Of a stretch of DNA of 64,000 nucleotides, positions 17,130-26,295 are shown piece after piece. The notes beneath the pieces were generated by a model, which was given only the letters and a program-made list of their open reading frames with translations, searched no databases and was not told the origin of the DNA. The stretch comes from JAMXLJ01 sp036558745 (GTDB lineage Bacteria > Actinomycetota > Acidimicrobiia > IMCC26256 > JAMXLJ01), in the NCBI GenBank assembly GCA_036558745.1, contig DATBEZ010000035.1, forward strand, positions 7,683 through 71,682, in the 5' to 3' direction. The translations under genes and the position numbers were made by a program. The first letter of the stretch is position 1. Every line of letters starts with the position of its first letter.

Positions 17130-17594
17130 ATGCAACTCAGTGAGAACGACCTCCGGGAGGTCGTCGAGAGCGTGTGGAGCGCGATGCTCGGTCTCGAGCT
17201 CGTTCCCGCCGACCACGGATACGCCCGCGACGTCGAATCCCGGAATCTCACCGGGACGGTGCAGATCACGGGCGAGTGGCAGGGTGCCGTGATGGTCGAC
17301 CTGCCCGAGAAGCTCGCGCGCGACGCGGCGTCGGCCATGTTCGGCATGGAGCCCGACGAGCTCGGCGAAGACGAGGTCCTCGACGCGCTCGGCGAGGTCG
17401 CCAACATGATCGGCGGCAACGTCAAGGGACTCATCGAGGGTGAGTGCAAGCTGTCGCTCCCCACGATCGCCGAGGGTGGCGACTTCCGGGTCGCGGTTCC
17501 CGGCAGCTCGACGAGCGTGCTCCTCGTGTTCGACTGCGAGGGCAAGCCCTTTCAGGTGAAGTTGTTGGTCCGCGAGGACCAGGCGGCCGCGTAG
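17130..17594 (+). CDS. cheX: CheX-type CheY-P phosphatase
   Basis: The 154-aa product matches the CheX/CheC/FliY phosphatase fold. The ExxN catalytic motif appears in DALGEVANMIGGNVKG (Glu and Asn separated by two residues), followed by a Gly-rich turn and an alpha/beta C-terminal half. Only one copy of the motif is present, as in CheX. It lies 158 nt after cheR in the same direction and immediately before a second cheY. Its likely role is removing phosphate from CheY. Confidence 0.8.
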   Translation: MQLSENDLREVVESVWSAMLGLELVPADHGYARDVESRNLTGTVQITGEWQGAVMVDLPEKLARDAASAMFGMEPDELGEDEVLDALGEVANMIGGNVKGLIEGECKLSLPTIAEGGDFRVAVPGSSTSVLLVFDCEGKPFQVKLLVREDQAAA

Positions 17595-17635
17595 CGCGCC
17601 CCGCGCCGCGGCAGAGTTGGAGACGAGGGACGGAC

Positions 17636-17992
17636 ATGCGGATTCTCATCGTTGACGACAGCAAGGCCATGCGCATGATCGTCAAGCGTCACGTCGGTCA
17701 GGCGATGCCGGAGGCCGAGCTGGTCGAGGCCGAGAACGGCGCGCAGGCGCTCGAGATGGTGCGTGCCGACACGCCCGATCTCGTGCTGTGCGACTGGAAC
17801 ATGCCGGAGATGACCGGGATCCAGTTCCTCCGCGCCCTGCGCGAGGAGGGCCGCGAGGTCCCGTTCGGCTTCGTCACCTCCGAGACGCAGCCCCAGATGC
17901 GCGAGCAGGCGATCGCGGCGGGCGCGATGTTCTGCCTGGCGAAGCCGTTCACGGCCGAGGCCTTCCAGGACATCCTCGCGTCGATCTCCTGA
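17636..17992 (+). CDS. Second stand-alone CheY-like response regulator
   Basis: The 118-aa product is a receiver domain with D7/D8, phospho-acceptor Asp53 (LVLCDWNMPEMTG), Thr81 and Lys103 (LAKPF). No output domain is present. It is flanked by two CheX-like genes, so a phosphate sink or a separate switch-binding CheY are both reasonable roles. ATG 17636 follows AGACGAGGGACGG. Confidence 0.85.
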   Translation: MRILIVDDSKAMRMIVKRHVGQAMPEAELVEAENGAQALEMVRADTPDLVLCDWNMPEMTGIQFLRALREEGREVPFGFVTSETQPQMREQAIAAGAMFCLAKPFTAEAFQDILASIS

Positions 17993-18099
17993 CGCTCAAC
18001 ACCGGCCCGCGGGTGCCGATCAGATCCGTGCGAGGTTGAAGCGCAGAACGCGGCCGAGGCGGCGTTCCTGAGCACAGAGAGGTCAGCGAGGAAGCGGCG

Positions 18100-18588
18100 A
18101 TGCCCACCAAGTTCCCCATGCCGATCCAGGAGGCCGTCCGCGACCTGCTGATGGATCTGCTCGGCCGCGGCATCGCCGTGACCAAGGCGGAGCGTGTGTT
18201 CCTCGAGGACGACAGCGTCGCCGCCGTCGCCGACTTCGTCACCGACACCGGAGTCGTCGGTGTCGTGTGCATGGCGGATCTCGCGCTGGCCGCCACGCTC
18301 GGCGCGTCGCTCACGATGATGCCGAACCCGGTCGTGCAGGACTCGATCCGCAAGAACGCCTTCGACGAGGAGATGCTCCTCGAGAACCTGACCGAGGTCC
18401 TGAACATCATGACCCGGTTGTTCAACAGTCCCGACACGCCTCACCTGAAGCTCGGCAACCTCCACACCCTTCCCGGCGAGCTGCCCGAGAAGATCCAGAA
18501 GCTGATGGCCCAGCCGGCCGCCCGTCGCGACTTCGACGTGACGGTCGAGGGCTACGGCGACGGCAAGCTGACGCTCTACGTGCGCTGA
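18100..18588 (+). CDS. Second CheX/CheC-like protein
   Basis: The 162-aa product has an alpha/beta layout with one ExxN motif in ENLTEVLNIMTRLFN, the same spacing as the CheX active site. The N-terminal MPIQEAVRDLLMDLLGRGIAVTK helix and the strand GVVGVVCMADLALAATLGA fit the chemotaxis-phosphatase fold, but similarity is weaker than for the gene at 17130. It closes the che block. Its end overlaps the convergent acetyltransferase by 13 nt, so no terminator fits between the stops. Confidence 0.6.
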   Translation: MPTKFPMPIQEAVRDLLMDLLGRGIAVTKAERVFLEDDSVAAVADFVTDTGVVGVVCMADLALAATLGASLTMMPNPVVQDSIRKNAFDEEMLLENLTEVLNIMTRLFNSPDTPHLKLGNLHTLPGELPEKIQKLMAQPAARRDFDVTVEGYGDGKLTLYVR

Positions 18589-19151
18589 CCGCTCGCCGGC
18601 GGCGCGTCGCGGTCGAGCGTCCACACCATCTCGCGGCCCGACTCTCCGGGCGCGTCGGGTGAGCGGGGCACGATCGCACTGAGCTCCCATCCGAGCGTCC
18701 GTGGCACGCCCGCGCTGGCGACGTTGTCGACGTCGCAATGGATCTCGACCCGGCGCACGCCCGGGATGCCGAGTGCGAGCTCCGCGAGCGCGCGGGCCGC
18801 GCTCGACGCGATGCCGCGCCGGGTCCAGTCGACGTGGACCCAGTAGCCGATCTCGCGGATGTCGGGACCTCGTCGCTGATGGAGCCCGGCGGCGCCGACC
18901 ACGTGCTGCTCGGTTGGGTCGAGGAGGACGTAGCCGAATTCGGCGCCGGCGTCGAAGTTCGCGATCGCGCCGGTGAGGAACGTGGTGATGCTGTCGATCG
19001 TCGCCGGCTCCGCCGCCCACGGCATCCATGGGTGGATGTGCTCGAAGCTCGTGTTGATCGCCTCCACGAGCGCGGGCGCGTCGTCGAGCCGGTGGCGCCG
19101 CAGCACGACCGCGCCCGCGTCGACGCGCTCGGGGATCGTCACCATTGCCAT
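18576..19151 (-). CDS. GNAT-family N-acetyltransferase (RimJ/RimL-like)
   Basis: The 191-aa product shows the acetyl-CoA-binding segment IGYWVHVDWTRRGIASSAARAL (R-R-G-I-A loop), the ARRVEIHCDVDNVAS-type region (written VRRVEIHCDVDN here) and the closing LGWELSAI, as in ribosomal-protein alanine acetyltransferases. ATG 19151 (MAMVTIPERVDAG) is used; ATG 19145 is possible. The open frame upstream is GC-driven and basic, not protein-like. The substrate is unknown. Confidence 0.75.
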   Translation of the reverse strand: MAMVTIPERVDAGAVVLRRHRLDDAPALVEAINTSFEHIHPWMPWAAEPATIDSITTFLTGAIANFDAGAEFGYVLLDPTEQHVVGAAGLHQRRGPDIREIGYWVHVDWTRRGIASSAARALAELALGIPGVRRVEIHCDVDNVASAGVPRTLGWELSAIVPRSPDAPGESGREMVWTLDRDAPPASGQRT

Positions 19152-19195
19152 CGACCGATGGTGACCGTGGCGGCGGCGCGCGCGCCAGCGCGTTT

Positions 19196-21091
19196 TCAGC
19201 CGAGCGCGGTGAGGAGCTTGGCGGCCAGGGGCGCCGCGACCCTGCCGCCGACGCCGCCACCCTCCACCAGCACGCCGAACGCGAGGTCGCCCCGGTAGCC
19301 GACGAACCACGCGTGCTCAGGGGGCGGGTTCCCGGTGCCGAACTCCGCGGTCCCGGTCTTGCCGGCGACCGGTGTGCCGGGAAGCCGCGCCGCGGTGCCG
19401 GTCCCGTCGTTGCTCGCGACGACGTCGTGCATGAAGGACTGGAGCGCGCTGACGACGGTGGGGTCGAGCGCGTGCGTCGTCGTCGGTGTTGTCGGTGCCG
19501 GGTCGGTGACGAGGTTGGGCGCGCGCCACGTCCCGTCCTGCACCGCGGCGGCGACCGTCGTCATCTCGAGCGGGCTCGCGGTCACCTTGGCCTGACCGAT
19601 CACCGATGCCGCGTGGTCCACCGCACCGGCGGGTGCCGGGAAGGTGCCGCTGGTCGCGGCGACGCCGAGGTCGAACTTCGCGCCGAAGCCGAACGTCTGT
19701 GCGGTACGGGCGAGCTGGTCGTCGCTCAGGCGCGAGCCGAGCTGGATGAACGCGGTGTTGCACGAGATGGTGAAGGCCTGCGCGAACGTCAACGACGGTC
19801 GCGACTCGCCCTCGAAGTTCGTGAAGCTGCGACCGTCGACGGTGAACCTCGGCGGGCACGTCGTGGGCTGGCCCGCACCGACGCCCGATCCCAGCAGCGC
19901 GGCGGACGTGATGATCTTGAACGTGGAGCCCGGCGGGTAGCGGCCGTCGAGCGCGCGGTCGAACTCCTCGCTCGCCGGGGTGCTGACGACCGCGAGGATC
20001 GCCCCGGTCGAGGGCTGCTCGACCACGAGCGCGGCGTGGTTCACGCCCGCGAGCGCGGCCTCTGCCGCGCGCTGCACGCGCAGGTCGATCGTCGTGCGCA
20101 CCGGTTGGGGAGCGACGCCGGCCTTCCGGGCGAGGACGATGGGCGGCGCGTCGCCGGCGCGCACGATCTCCGCCACGGCGTCGGGCGTTCCCGCGAGCCT
20201 GCGCTCGAACGTGCGCTCCAGACCTCTCAGACCCACGACGTCGGACGCGGCGTACGGCGGCCCGAGCTGGTGCAGGAGCTCGGCGGTGATCGGGCCGACC
20301 GCGCCGACGACGTGGGCGGCGAGATCGGGCGTCACGCCCTGACGGCCCAGTGAACGGAAGACCGTTCCCGGGACCGGGTACAGCTGGGGTCGCACCGCGT
20401 CGTACTGCGCATCGGTGAGCGTGGCCACCGGCACGAACGCGTCGGGATGGAGCCCGGGTTGGTCGAGCGCCTTTGCGACAGCGGCGGGATCCGCGCCCGC
20501 GTACCGCTGGAGCGCCGCGAGCAGGCTCGCGCGGTCCTTGACCCGTCGAGGCTCGACACCGACGGCGATCACGCCGACCGTGAGGGGCGCGCCGTCGGCG
20601 GCGAGGATGTCGGCGCGCGGGTGGGCGACCCGCGTGACGGTGAAGCGCCCGTCGGACGTGAGTTGTGGATGCACGGCGGCCGGGGACCACGTGACGAGCC
20701 AGTGCTTGTCGCTCGCGCGCGACAGGCGCAGGCTGCCGTCGTACGCGTACGGACCGACGTCGGCGAGGGTGAGGTCGGCGTGGAAGCCGACCGTCGCGAG
20801 GTCGCCCGTCGTCGTGACCGCGCGTCGTGTGAAGTGCGCGCGGATCACACCGAGACCACGGTCCATGCCGTCGTAGGTCGCAGTGAAGGTCGCGGGTGGT
20901 GACTGCACCAGCTTGCGCATGGCTGCCCAGTCGTGACGCTGCCAGGCCGTGAGGTAGCGGTTCGCGACGTCCTCGGGGCGTTCGCCGGAGCTGCTGCTGC
21001 CCGCGAACAGCACGATCGGGATCGCGACCGCGACCACGACGACCGCGAGCAGCACCGCCATCGAGATCCAGAACGCCCGCCGCCGTCTCAT
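19196..21091 (-). CDS. Class B penicillin-binding protein (MecA_N/NTF2-like plus transpeptidase)
   Basis: The 631-aa product has a short cytoplasmic tail and one TM helix (about 8-30), then an NTF2-like MecA_N domain (40-150), a dimerisation/pedestal region (155-320) and the transpeptidase. Active-site motifs are S389-TFK392, S443-C-N445 and K578-TG. It cross-links peptidoglycan outside the membrane. The MecA_N domain is typical of low-affinity or sporulation/elongation-type PBPs in Gram-positive bacteria; no conclusion about resistance follows. It is divergent from the glycosyltransferase at 21188. Confidence 0.9.
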   Translation of the reverse strand: MRRRRAFWISMAVLLAVVVVAVAIPIVLFAGSSSSGERPEDVANRYLTAWQRHDWAAMRKLVQSPPATFTATYDGMDRGLGVIRAHFTRRAVTTTGDLATVGFHADLTLADVGPYAYDGSLRLSRASDKHWLVTWSPAAVHPQLTSDGRFTVTRVAHPRADILAADGAPLTVGVIAVGVEPRRVKDRASLLAALQRYAGADPAAVAKALDQPGLHPDAFVPVATLTDAQYDAVRPQLYPVPGTVFRSLGRQGVTPDLAAHVVGAVGPITAELLHQLGPPYAASDVVGLRGLERTFERRLAGTPDAVAEIVRAGDAPPIVLARKAGVAPQPVRTTIDLRVQRAAEAALAGVNHAALVVEQPSTGAILAVVSTPASEEFDRALDGRYPPGSTFKIITSAALLGSGVGAGQPTTCPPRFTVDGRSFTNFEGESRPSLTFAQAFTISCNTAFIQLGSRLSDDQLARTAQTFGFGAKFDLGVAATSGTFPAPAGAVDHAASVIGQAKVTASPLEMTTVAAAVQDGTWRAPNLVTDPAPTTPTTTHALDPTVVSALQSFMHDVVASNDGTGTAARLPGTPVAGKTGTAEFGTGNPPPEHAWFVGYRGDLAFGVLVEGGGVGGRVAAPLAAKLLTALG

Positions 21092-21187
21092 GGTGCAGGG
21101 AGGCTACCGAGGGCCGACTGCGCGTCGTCGCACGGGCAAGCCCCGCCATGAAGCCGCCGCGACGGCGCCGATAGGCTTCCGCCCGGG

Positions 21188-23230
21188 ATGTCGAGGCAGC
21201 GGGTGCGCGTCGAGCCCGGAGGCGACCTCGGGCGGGAGCAGCTGCCGGACGACGCGGCCCGGGCGCAGCGCGCTGCGCCCGCCGTCCGCTCCGCGTGGAT
21301 CGTGGCCGTGCTCTGCGTGCTCGCCTTCGTGCTGGCGATCGTCGTCGCGAAGCAGCTGTTCCCGTACCTCAGCCGCAACCCCGACGAGACCGCGTACATC
21401 ATGCAGTCGCGGATGGTGCGCGCCGGCGAGATCAGCCTGCCGGCGGCGACCCACGCTCCCTTCTTCCGCCCTGCGCTGAGCGCTCCCCATGATGGGAAAA
21501 TCGTCTTCCTCTACACGCCGGAGTGGCCCGCGGTCCTCGGCGTCTCGAGCGCGTTGTTCGGCACGAGCGTGGTGGCGCTCGCGCTCACGGCCGCGGCGAC
21601 GGTGGCCGTCGTCTACCTGTTCGCACGCGAGCTCTTCGAGCGGCGGGTTGCGCTCGTCGCCGCGGCGATCTTCGCCCTGTCGCCGATCTTCGTCGTGCAG
21701 ACGGGCACGCGATTGTCCTACGTGTTCGGCGTCCTCACCGACGTCACGTTCGGCTGGCTGCTCCTGCGTGGGCTGCGGACCGGGTCGCGTTGGTCGTACG
21801 TCGCCGCGGGAGCGGCGTTCGGGGCTGCGTTCTTCGGGCGGGCGTTCGATGCCGTGCTCTTCGCCGTCCCGTTGCTCGTCTACGTGCTGTGCACGCGACG
21901 CCGACAGCTCGGCGCGCTGCTCCGGCCGCTGGCGTGGTTCCTGCTCGGGGTCGCGCCGTTGCTCGTCGTGACGGCGCTCGTCAATCAGAACTTGATGGGA
22001 AGCATCTTCAGCTTCCCGGAGAACGTCGTCGGTGCGCACAGCACGTTCGGCTGGGGCAAGAAGCTGGCGTTCCAGCCGCCGCCCGGCCAGCGGCCCGTAC
22101 CGATCGACTTCAGCGTCGGGAACGCGTTCCTCACCCTGTGGCGCAACGTGATCGAAGTCAGAGCCTGGATCTTCGGTGGTGTGCTCGCGGTGCTCGTTGC
22201 GGTGGTCGGATTGATTCGGGTGCGGCCGAAGGCGCGCGACTGGCTGCTGTTGGGCATCATCGCCGCGTTCCCCGTCGGTTACCTCTTCTGGTACGGCATC
22301 TACACCGCGACGTCGACCTACCACGGCGTCTACTCGTACGGTCCGTACTACTACTTCCCCGCGTTCGTCGCGCTCGCACTCCTCGTCGCCCGCGGGTTGG
22401 TCGGCCTCCTCGAGGGCCGGCGGTTTGCAGTGGTCGCAGTCGTGGCGGTCGTTCTCGTCGCCACGACGGCCGTTCTCATGCGAAACCCGGTGCACAACGC
22501 GACGCAGAACGCGGCGTCGCAGCGTCGTGCGTTGCGACTCTTCGCGAGTGTGCCGAAGCACGACGCGCTCGTCGTCCTCCCGCAGTACTGGATCGGCAGC
22601 CCGTATGCCACGCTCACCAACGACCCCGATCTGAAGAACCCGGTCCTGTACGCGCTCGATCAAGGCGATCGCAACGTCGAGCTCTTCCAACGCTTCCGTG
22701 CGCGTCGGGCCTTCATCGTCGCCGAGCGCTTCGACGCAGGTGCCGACATCTTTTCGGCGTCGCCGCGTCACGTGATCGAACCGACTGCACTCGAGCCGCT
22801 GTCGTCCTGGACGGTCTCTATGCGGGTCCGCAATCCGGGCAGCCAGCGCTACGTCATCGCGTACGTCGCCGAGGGTGACCACGTCGTGCAGCAGGTGCTC
22901 GACACCCACTCCACGACGGGCGCGACCTACGACGCCCGCTTCACCGTCTTCGAGCCGGGCGCGCACATCACCGGTACCGGCTCGCAGCTCGTTCTCGAGC
23001 GCGCCGACCACTCGCGCCTCACCGTCGGTGTCGCGCTCGGCTCGTCACCCGACCTGGCTGCCGCCGAGCGGTACGAGTACCGCTATCCCTATGCAGCGGC
23101 ACCCGGCGAGACACAAGTCGTCACCACGCCGTCGCAGTGGCATCGCCTCGCGTTCCTCAACGGGAAGGTCGCGTGGATCGCGCAGGATGTCGGCCCGGTC
23201 CTGACCCGGCCGGCGCCACCCGGCACGTAG
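21188..23230 (+). CDS. GT-C-type membrane glycosyltransferase (ArnT/PMT-like)
   Basis: The 680-aa product begins with a cytoplasmic tail and TM1 (about 36-56). The motif YLSRNPDETAYIMQ follows at the outer face; its Asp-Glu is the usual GT-C catalytic acidic pair. About nine further hydrophobic spans follow, up to roughly residue 425. The C-terminal 240 residues are soluble and probably extracytoplasmic. Such enzymes transfer sugar from a polyprenyl-phosphate donor. The start (ATG 21188) has only a weak ribosome-binding site. It pairs with another GT-C gene 81 nt downstream. Confidence 0.75.
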   Translation: MSRQRVRVEPGGDLGREQLPDDAARAQRAAPAVRSAWIVAVLCVLAFVLAIVVAKQLFPYLSRNPDETAYIMQSRMVRAGEISLPAATHAPFFRPALSAPHDGKIVFLYTPEWPAVLGVSSALFGTSVVALALTAAATVAVVYLFARELFERRVALVAAAIFALSPIFVVQTGTRLSYVFGVLTDVTFGWLLLRGLRTGSRWSYVAAGAAFGAAFFGRAFDAVLFAVPLLVYVLCTRRRQLGALLRPLAWFLLGVAPLLVVTALVNQNLMGSIFSFPENVVGAHSTFGWGKKLAFQPPPGQRPVPIDFSVGNAFLTLWRNVIEVRAWIFGGVLAVLVAVVGLIRVRPKARDWLLLGIIAAFPVGYLFWYGIYTATSTYHGVYSYGPYYYFPAFVALALLVARGLVGLLEGRRFAVVAVVAVVLVATTAVLMRNPVHNATQNAASQRRALRLFASVPKHDALVVLPQYWIGSPYATLTNDPDLKNPVLYALDQGDRNVELFQRFRARRAFIVAERFDAGADIFSASPRHVIEPTALEPLSSWTVSMRVRNPGSQRYVIAYVAEGDHVVQQVLDTHSTTGATYDARFTVFEPGAHITGTGSQLVLERADHSRLTVGVALGSSPDLAAAERYEYRYPYAAAPGETQVVTTPSQWHRLAFLNGKVAWIAQDVGPVLTRPAPPGT

Positions 23231-23236
23231 GTCGGG

Positions 23237-23258
23237 GGCCCGGTTGTCGCCCCGGGCC
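23237..23258 (+). terminator. Hairpin between the two GT-C genes
   Basis: GGCCCGG and CCGGGCC form a 7-bp stem 6 nt after the first glycosyltransferase stop. A longer inverted repeat, TGTCGCCCCG (23245-23254) and CGGGGCGACA (23300-23309), spans most of the gap and offers an alternative fold just before the next start. Confidence 0.35.
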
Positions 23259-23311
23259 GCAACGAGTTCAATGCGAACCGAGATGAGTGGGCGATCTGTC
23301 GGGGCGACACC

Positions 23312-24676
23312 GTGAGTCCTGCGCCGACGTCGGTTGCGGAGGACGTCGCGGTCGACGTCCCGTCGCGGCGGACGTTCACGGTGAGCCTCGGCGCGATCCT
23401 GCTGTTCGGTGTCCTCGTCCGCGTTCTCTACCTCGAGGTCGTCGGACCGCACACCCGCCTGTTCGCGGACTCGGGGTGGTACTACGCGCAGGCCGGAAAC
23501 ATCCGGCGCGGGATCGGCTACGTCGACATCGCGCGCGAGATCGGCTTCTGGAACGGGCGTGCCGTCCCGCACGGGCTGAGGGCGACCGCGTTCTGGCCGC
23601 CCGGCTATCCGACGTTCCTGGCCGGTGTGCAGGTGCTGTTCGGAACGACGGTCTTCGTGTCCCGGGTCGCCGGCGCAGCGACCGGTGCGGCGACGATCGC
23701 GCTCACGGGGCTGCTCGGCCGTTCGATCGCGGGAGCGCGTGTCGGGATCGTCGCGGCCGCGCTCGTCGCCGTGAGCCCGTTGCTCATCGCGGCCGACGGT
23801 TCGTTGATGTCGGAGACGTTGTATGTGCCGCTCGTCGTGCTCGCGCTGCTCCTCGCGCATCACGCGCGGAACCGTCCGACCATCCTGTCATGGTGCGCGC
23901 TCGGTGCGGCGATCGGGCTTGCCGCGCTCGTGCGGGAGGACGCACTGCTGCTCGTCGTCTTCGTGATGATCCCCACCGCGGTGCTCGTCCGGCGCCCGAT
24001 TCGCGAGGTCGCTTCGCGTTTCGCGGTCGGCGCGGTCGTGCTCGTCGCGGTCCTTGCGCCGTGGGTCGTGCGCAACGCCGTCGTCGTCGGGCAGCCGACG
24101 TTGTCGACCGTGGCCGCGTCATGGGTGGTCGCGGGCGCGAATTGCGCGTCGACCTATCACGGATCGTCGGTCGGGTACTGGGACGGCGCGTGCACCCACC
24201 CGGAGCTGGGGTTCCGGATGAGCGAGGTCTCGTACGCGAACCGTGAGCGGACCCAGGGTGTGTCCTACGCACTCCACCACGCGGGCAGGTGGCCCGCGGT
24301 CGTCACCGCGCGGGTCGCGCGCGTGTGGGGCCTGTGGAACCCGTCGGACCAGGCCCGTCTGGACCATGTCGAGAGCCGTAACCGCGCCTGGCAAGAGCTC
24401 ATGTGGCCGGTGTCGATCGTGGTCCTCGTGCTCGGCATCCTTGGGTTGCGCGTCCTCGCGCGTCACGGCCGGCAGATCGCGATGCTCCTGGCGCCGATCG
24501 CGATGACGACGGTCCTTGCGGCGATCAGCTACGGCAACACGCGCTTTCGCGGTCCGGCAGAGTGCGCGCTCGCGGTCGGTGCCGCCGCGCTGCTCGTGCA
24601 TTCTTGGGAGCGGTGGATCGGGGGACGGGCCAGGGTCAAGCGGCGCCCGGCTCGTGCTGCTGGAGCTCGTTCGTGA
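23312..24676 (+). CDS. GT-C-type membrane glycosyltransferase
   Basis: The 454-aa product is a polytopic membrane protein of the dolichyl/polyprenyl-phosphate-sugar transferase type. TM1 is followed by LYLEVVGPHTRLFADSGWYY, with an Asp in the outer loop where GT-C enzymes keep a catalytic acid. FWPPGYPTFLAGVQVLFG and about ten hydrophobic spans follow. Unlike its neighbour it has no large soluble C-terminal domain. GTG 23312 is the start. The end overlaps a small - strand gene by 41 nt. Confidence 0.7.
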   Translation: MSPAPTSVAEDVAVDVPSRRTFTVSLGAILLFGVLVRVLYLEVVGPHTRLFADSGWYYAQAGNIRRGIGYVDIAREIGFWNGRAVPHGLRATAFWPPGYPTFLAGVQVLFGTTVFVSRVAGAATGAATIALTGLLGRSIAGARVGIVAAALVAVSPLLIAADGSLMSETLYVPLVVLALLLAHHARNRPTILSWCALGAAIGLAALVREDALLLVVFVMIPTAVLVRRPIREVASRFAVGAVVLVAVLAPWVVRNAVVVGQPTLSTVAASWVVAGANCASTYHGSSVGYWDGACTHPELGFRMSEVSYANRERTQGVSYALHHAGRWPAVVTARVARVWGLWNPSDQARLDHVESRNRAWQELMWPVSIVVLVLGILGLRVLARHGRQIAMLLAPIAMTTVLAAISYGNTRFRGPAECALAVGAAALLVHSWERWIGGRARVKRRPARAAGARS

Positions 24677-24950
24677 CGTCCTGGTCGGCGCGCTCGGCGT
24701 CGAGCTGGGCGAGGCGGGCCGCAAGCGCTTCGGCGTCGCGCTCCGCGTCGGCCATCGCGTTCTGGCGGTGGTACGCGAGCAGCAGCGCGTTGAAGCCGCC
24801 GATCGCGATCCACGCGACCACGAGCGCGAGCAGGTAGCGGACCGCGGCGTCGGGAAGGGCCGTGTTGCCCTGGAGGAGCGCGACGAACGTCGGCGCCCAG
24901 AGCAGGAGTGACGCGATCAGCGTGGTGGCGAAGCGGGTCTCGGGCTGCAC
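24636..24950 (-). CDS. Small membrane protein with C-terminal coiled coil, last gene of the flagellar cluster
   Basis: The 104-aa product starts GTG 24950, 13 nt after the stop of the flhF-like gene, so it is likely co-transcribed with flhA and flhF-like. It has two hydrophobic helices (about 8-28 and 37-60) and then a charged Ala/Glu/Gln-rich coiled coil (MADAERDAEALAARLAQLDA onwards). No family is recognised. Its position behind export genes suggests a role at the flagellar base, but nothing more can be read. Confidence 0.55.
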   Translation of the reverse strand: MQPETRFATTLIASLLLWAPTFVALLQGNTALPDAAVRYLLALVVAWIAIGGFNALLLAYHRQNAMADAERDAEALAARLAQLDAERADQDVTNELQQHEPGAA

Positions 24951-24963
24951 GACTGGTCTCCGA

Positions 24964-26295
24964 TCACGCCGCGAGCCGCTCGACGAGCACCTGGGCCCAC
25001 CGCTCCGGCGTGGCCCGGCGACCGTCGAGCCGTGCGATCGGGATGCCGAGGTGCAGGATCGACGCCGGCGACACGGTGGCGCGCACGTTCTCGAGCGCGA
25101 TCGCGTCGACCGCCCCGACCCGTTCGGCCCACGCGGCGACGTCCTCGGGCTTGCGGGTGGCGTCCACGACACCCCACGTCAACGTGGGCTCGAGCGCGTC
25201 CACGACGCCGCGCGCCCAGGTGGCTTCCTCCATGCCTTCGCACGACTCGACCGCGACGACCGTCACCCGGTCACGGCGCCACCAGCTGCGGCGCCGCTGC
25301 GCGGCCGTGCTCGCGTCGGCAACGTGCAGCCACGCGGGGAGCCCGGCCTCGTTCGCCTGTGAGACGACCACGACGCTGTCGGGGTCGACCGAGAGCTCCT
25401 TGGCCAGGTCGCGCGCCACGCCGGTGCTGCCGGTGCCGATGATCGCGACGACGGAGCCGGTGCCCGTCGGCACCGCCGGCGCGCTCGGCAGCGCGTGCAG
25501 CCGGCGGGCCAGCTCCACCTGCAGCTCGCGACCGGACGTGTGCACGGGGACGAGCGCGACCGGCAGACCGAGGCGCGTGAGCGGCGAGCGCTCGGCCGCG
25601 CTGCGGGCCGGTGTGCGGGCCGGCATCGCGACCGGCGCGGTCGCGACGGCTTCGTCCGCCGCCGGCGTCGCCGGCACGACCGGAACGGGGATCGACGGCG
25701 GGTCCGACGCCTCGAGGTCGTCGAGCGTGGGCCACACGTGCGCGCGGGCGGCGACGGCAGCGGGTTCGCCGGCCGCGACGTCGCGCGGACGCGGCGCACG
25801 GGTCCGCTGGATGGGCGTCGGGCGGGCCGCGATCGCGGGCGGCGTGTCGTCGGGGTCGGTGTCGTCGTCCTCGACGGTCTCGCGCGCGAGCCGGTCGAGG
25901 ATCTCTGCGAACGACGCGGTCTCGGTCGAGAGCGTGGGCGCGTCCGTATTCCCACCGGCGAGCTCGTCGTCGGAGCGGTCCGCGTGAGCCATCCGGATCG
26001 GCGCGTCGTCGATGGTGCTCGCGTCGATGGTGTTCGTGTCGTCGGCGTCGATGCCGAGCGGCGCCCCCACGATGTCGGCGTCGGTGATCCGCGCCTCGGT
26101 GATCCGCGCCTCGGCGATCATCCCGTCGGCAGGCTCGACGACGACCTCGTACGTCTCGCGCGCGAAGAAGCCGCCGAGGCCGCCTTTGCGCACCTTGTTG
26201 GCCTCGACGATCTGCGCGTCGGGACCGAGCTCACGGTGCACGCGTGCGAGGAGGTCCTCGACGCTGGTGCCCTCAAACCGTCGCTGGCTGGGCAA
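24964..26295 (-). CDS. FlhF-like protein with degenerate GTPase site
   Basis: The 443-aa product has an FlhF-like N-terminus (RRFEGTSVEDLLARVHRELG, then PDAQIVEANKVRKGGLGGFF), an acidic and Pro/Ala-rich linker (about 60-235), and an SRP-GTPase-like C-terminal part. The P-loop position reads GSTGVARDLAKEL (289-301) where FlhF has G(P/S)TGVGKTTT-type sequence, so the Walker lysine is Arg295 and the next Thr is Asp296. The DTAG switch is replaced by VESCEG and the TKLDE base-specificity motif by ALENV. The end, LGIPIARLDGRRATPERWA, still fits the FlhF fold. It overlaps flhA by 23 nt, the usual flhA-flhF order. Probably a non-hydrolysing scaffold for flagellar placement. Confidence 0.65.
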   Translation of the reverse strand: MPSQRRFEGTSVEDLLARVHRELGPDAQIVEANKVRKGGLGGFFARETYEVVVEPADGMIAEARITEARITDADIVGAPLGIDADDTNTIDASTIDDAPIRMAHADRSDDELAGGNTDAPTLSTETASFAEILDRLARETVEDDDTDPDDTPPAIAARPTPIQRTRAPRPRDVAAGEPAAVAARAHVWPTLDDLEASDPPSIPVPVVPATPAADEAVATAPVAMPARTPARSAAERSPLTRLGLPVALVPVHTSGRELQVELARRLHALPSAPAVPTGTGSVVAIIGTGSTGVARDLAKELSVDPDSVVVVSQANEAGLPAWLHVADASTAAQRRRSWWRRDRVTVVAVESCEGMEEATWARGVVDALEPTLTWGVVDATRKPEDVAAWAERVGAVDAIALENVRATVSPASILHLGIPIARLDGRRATPERWAQVLVERLAA

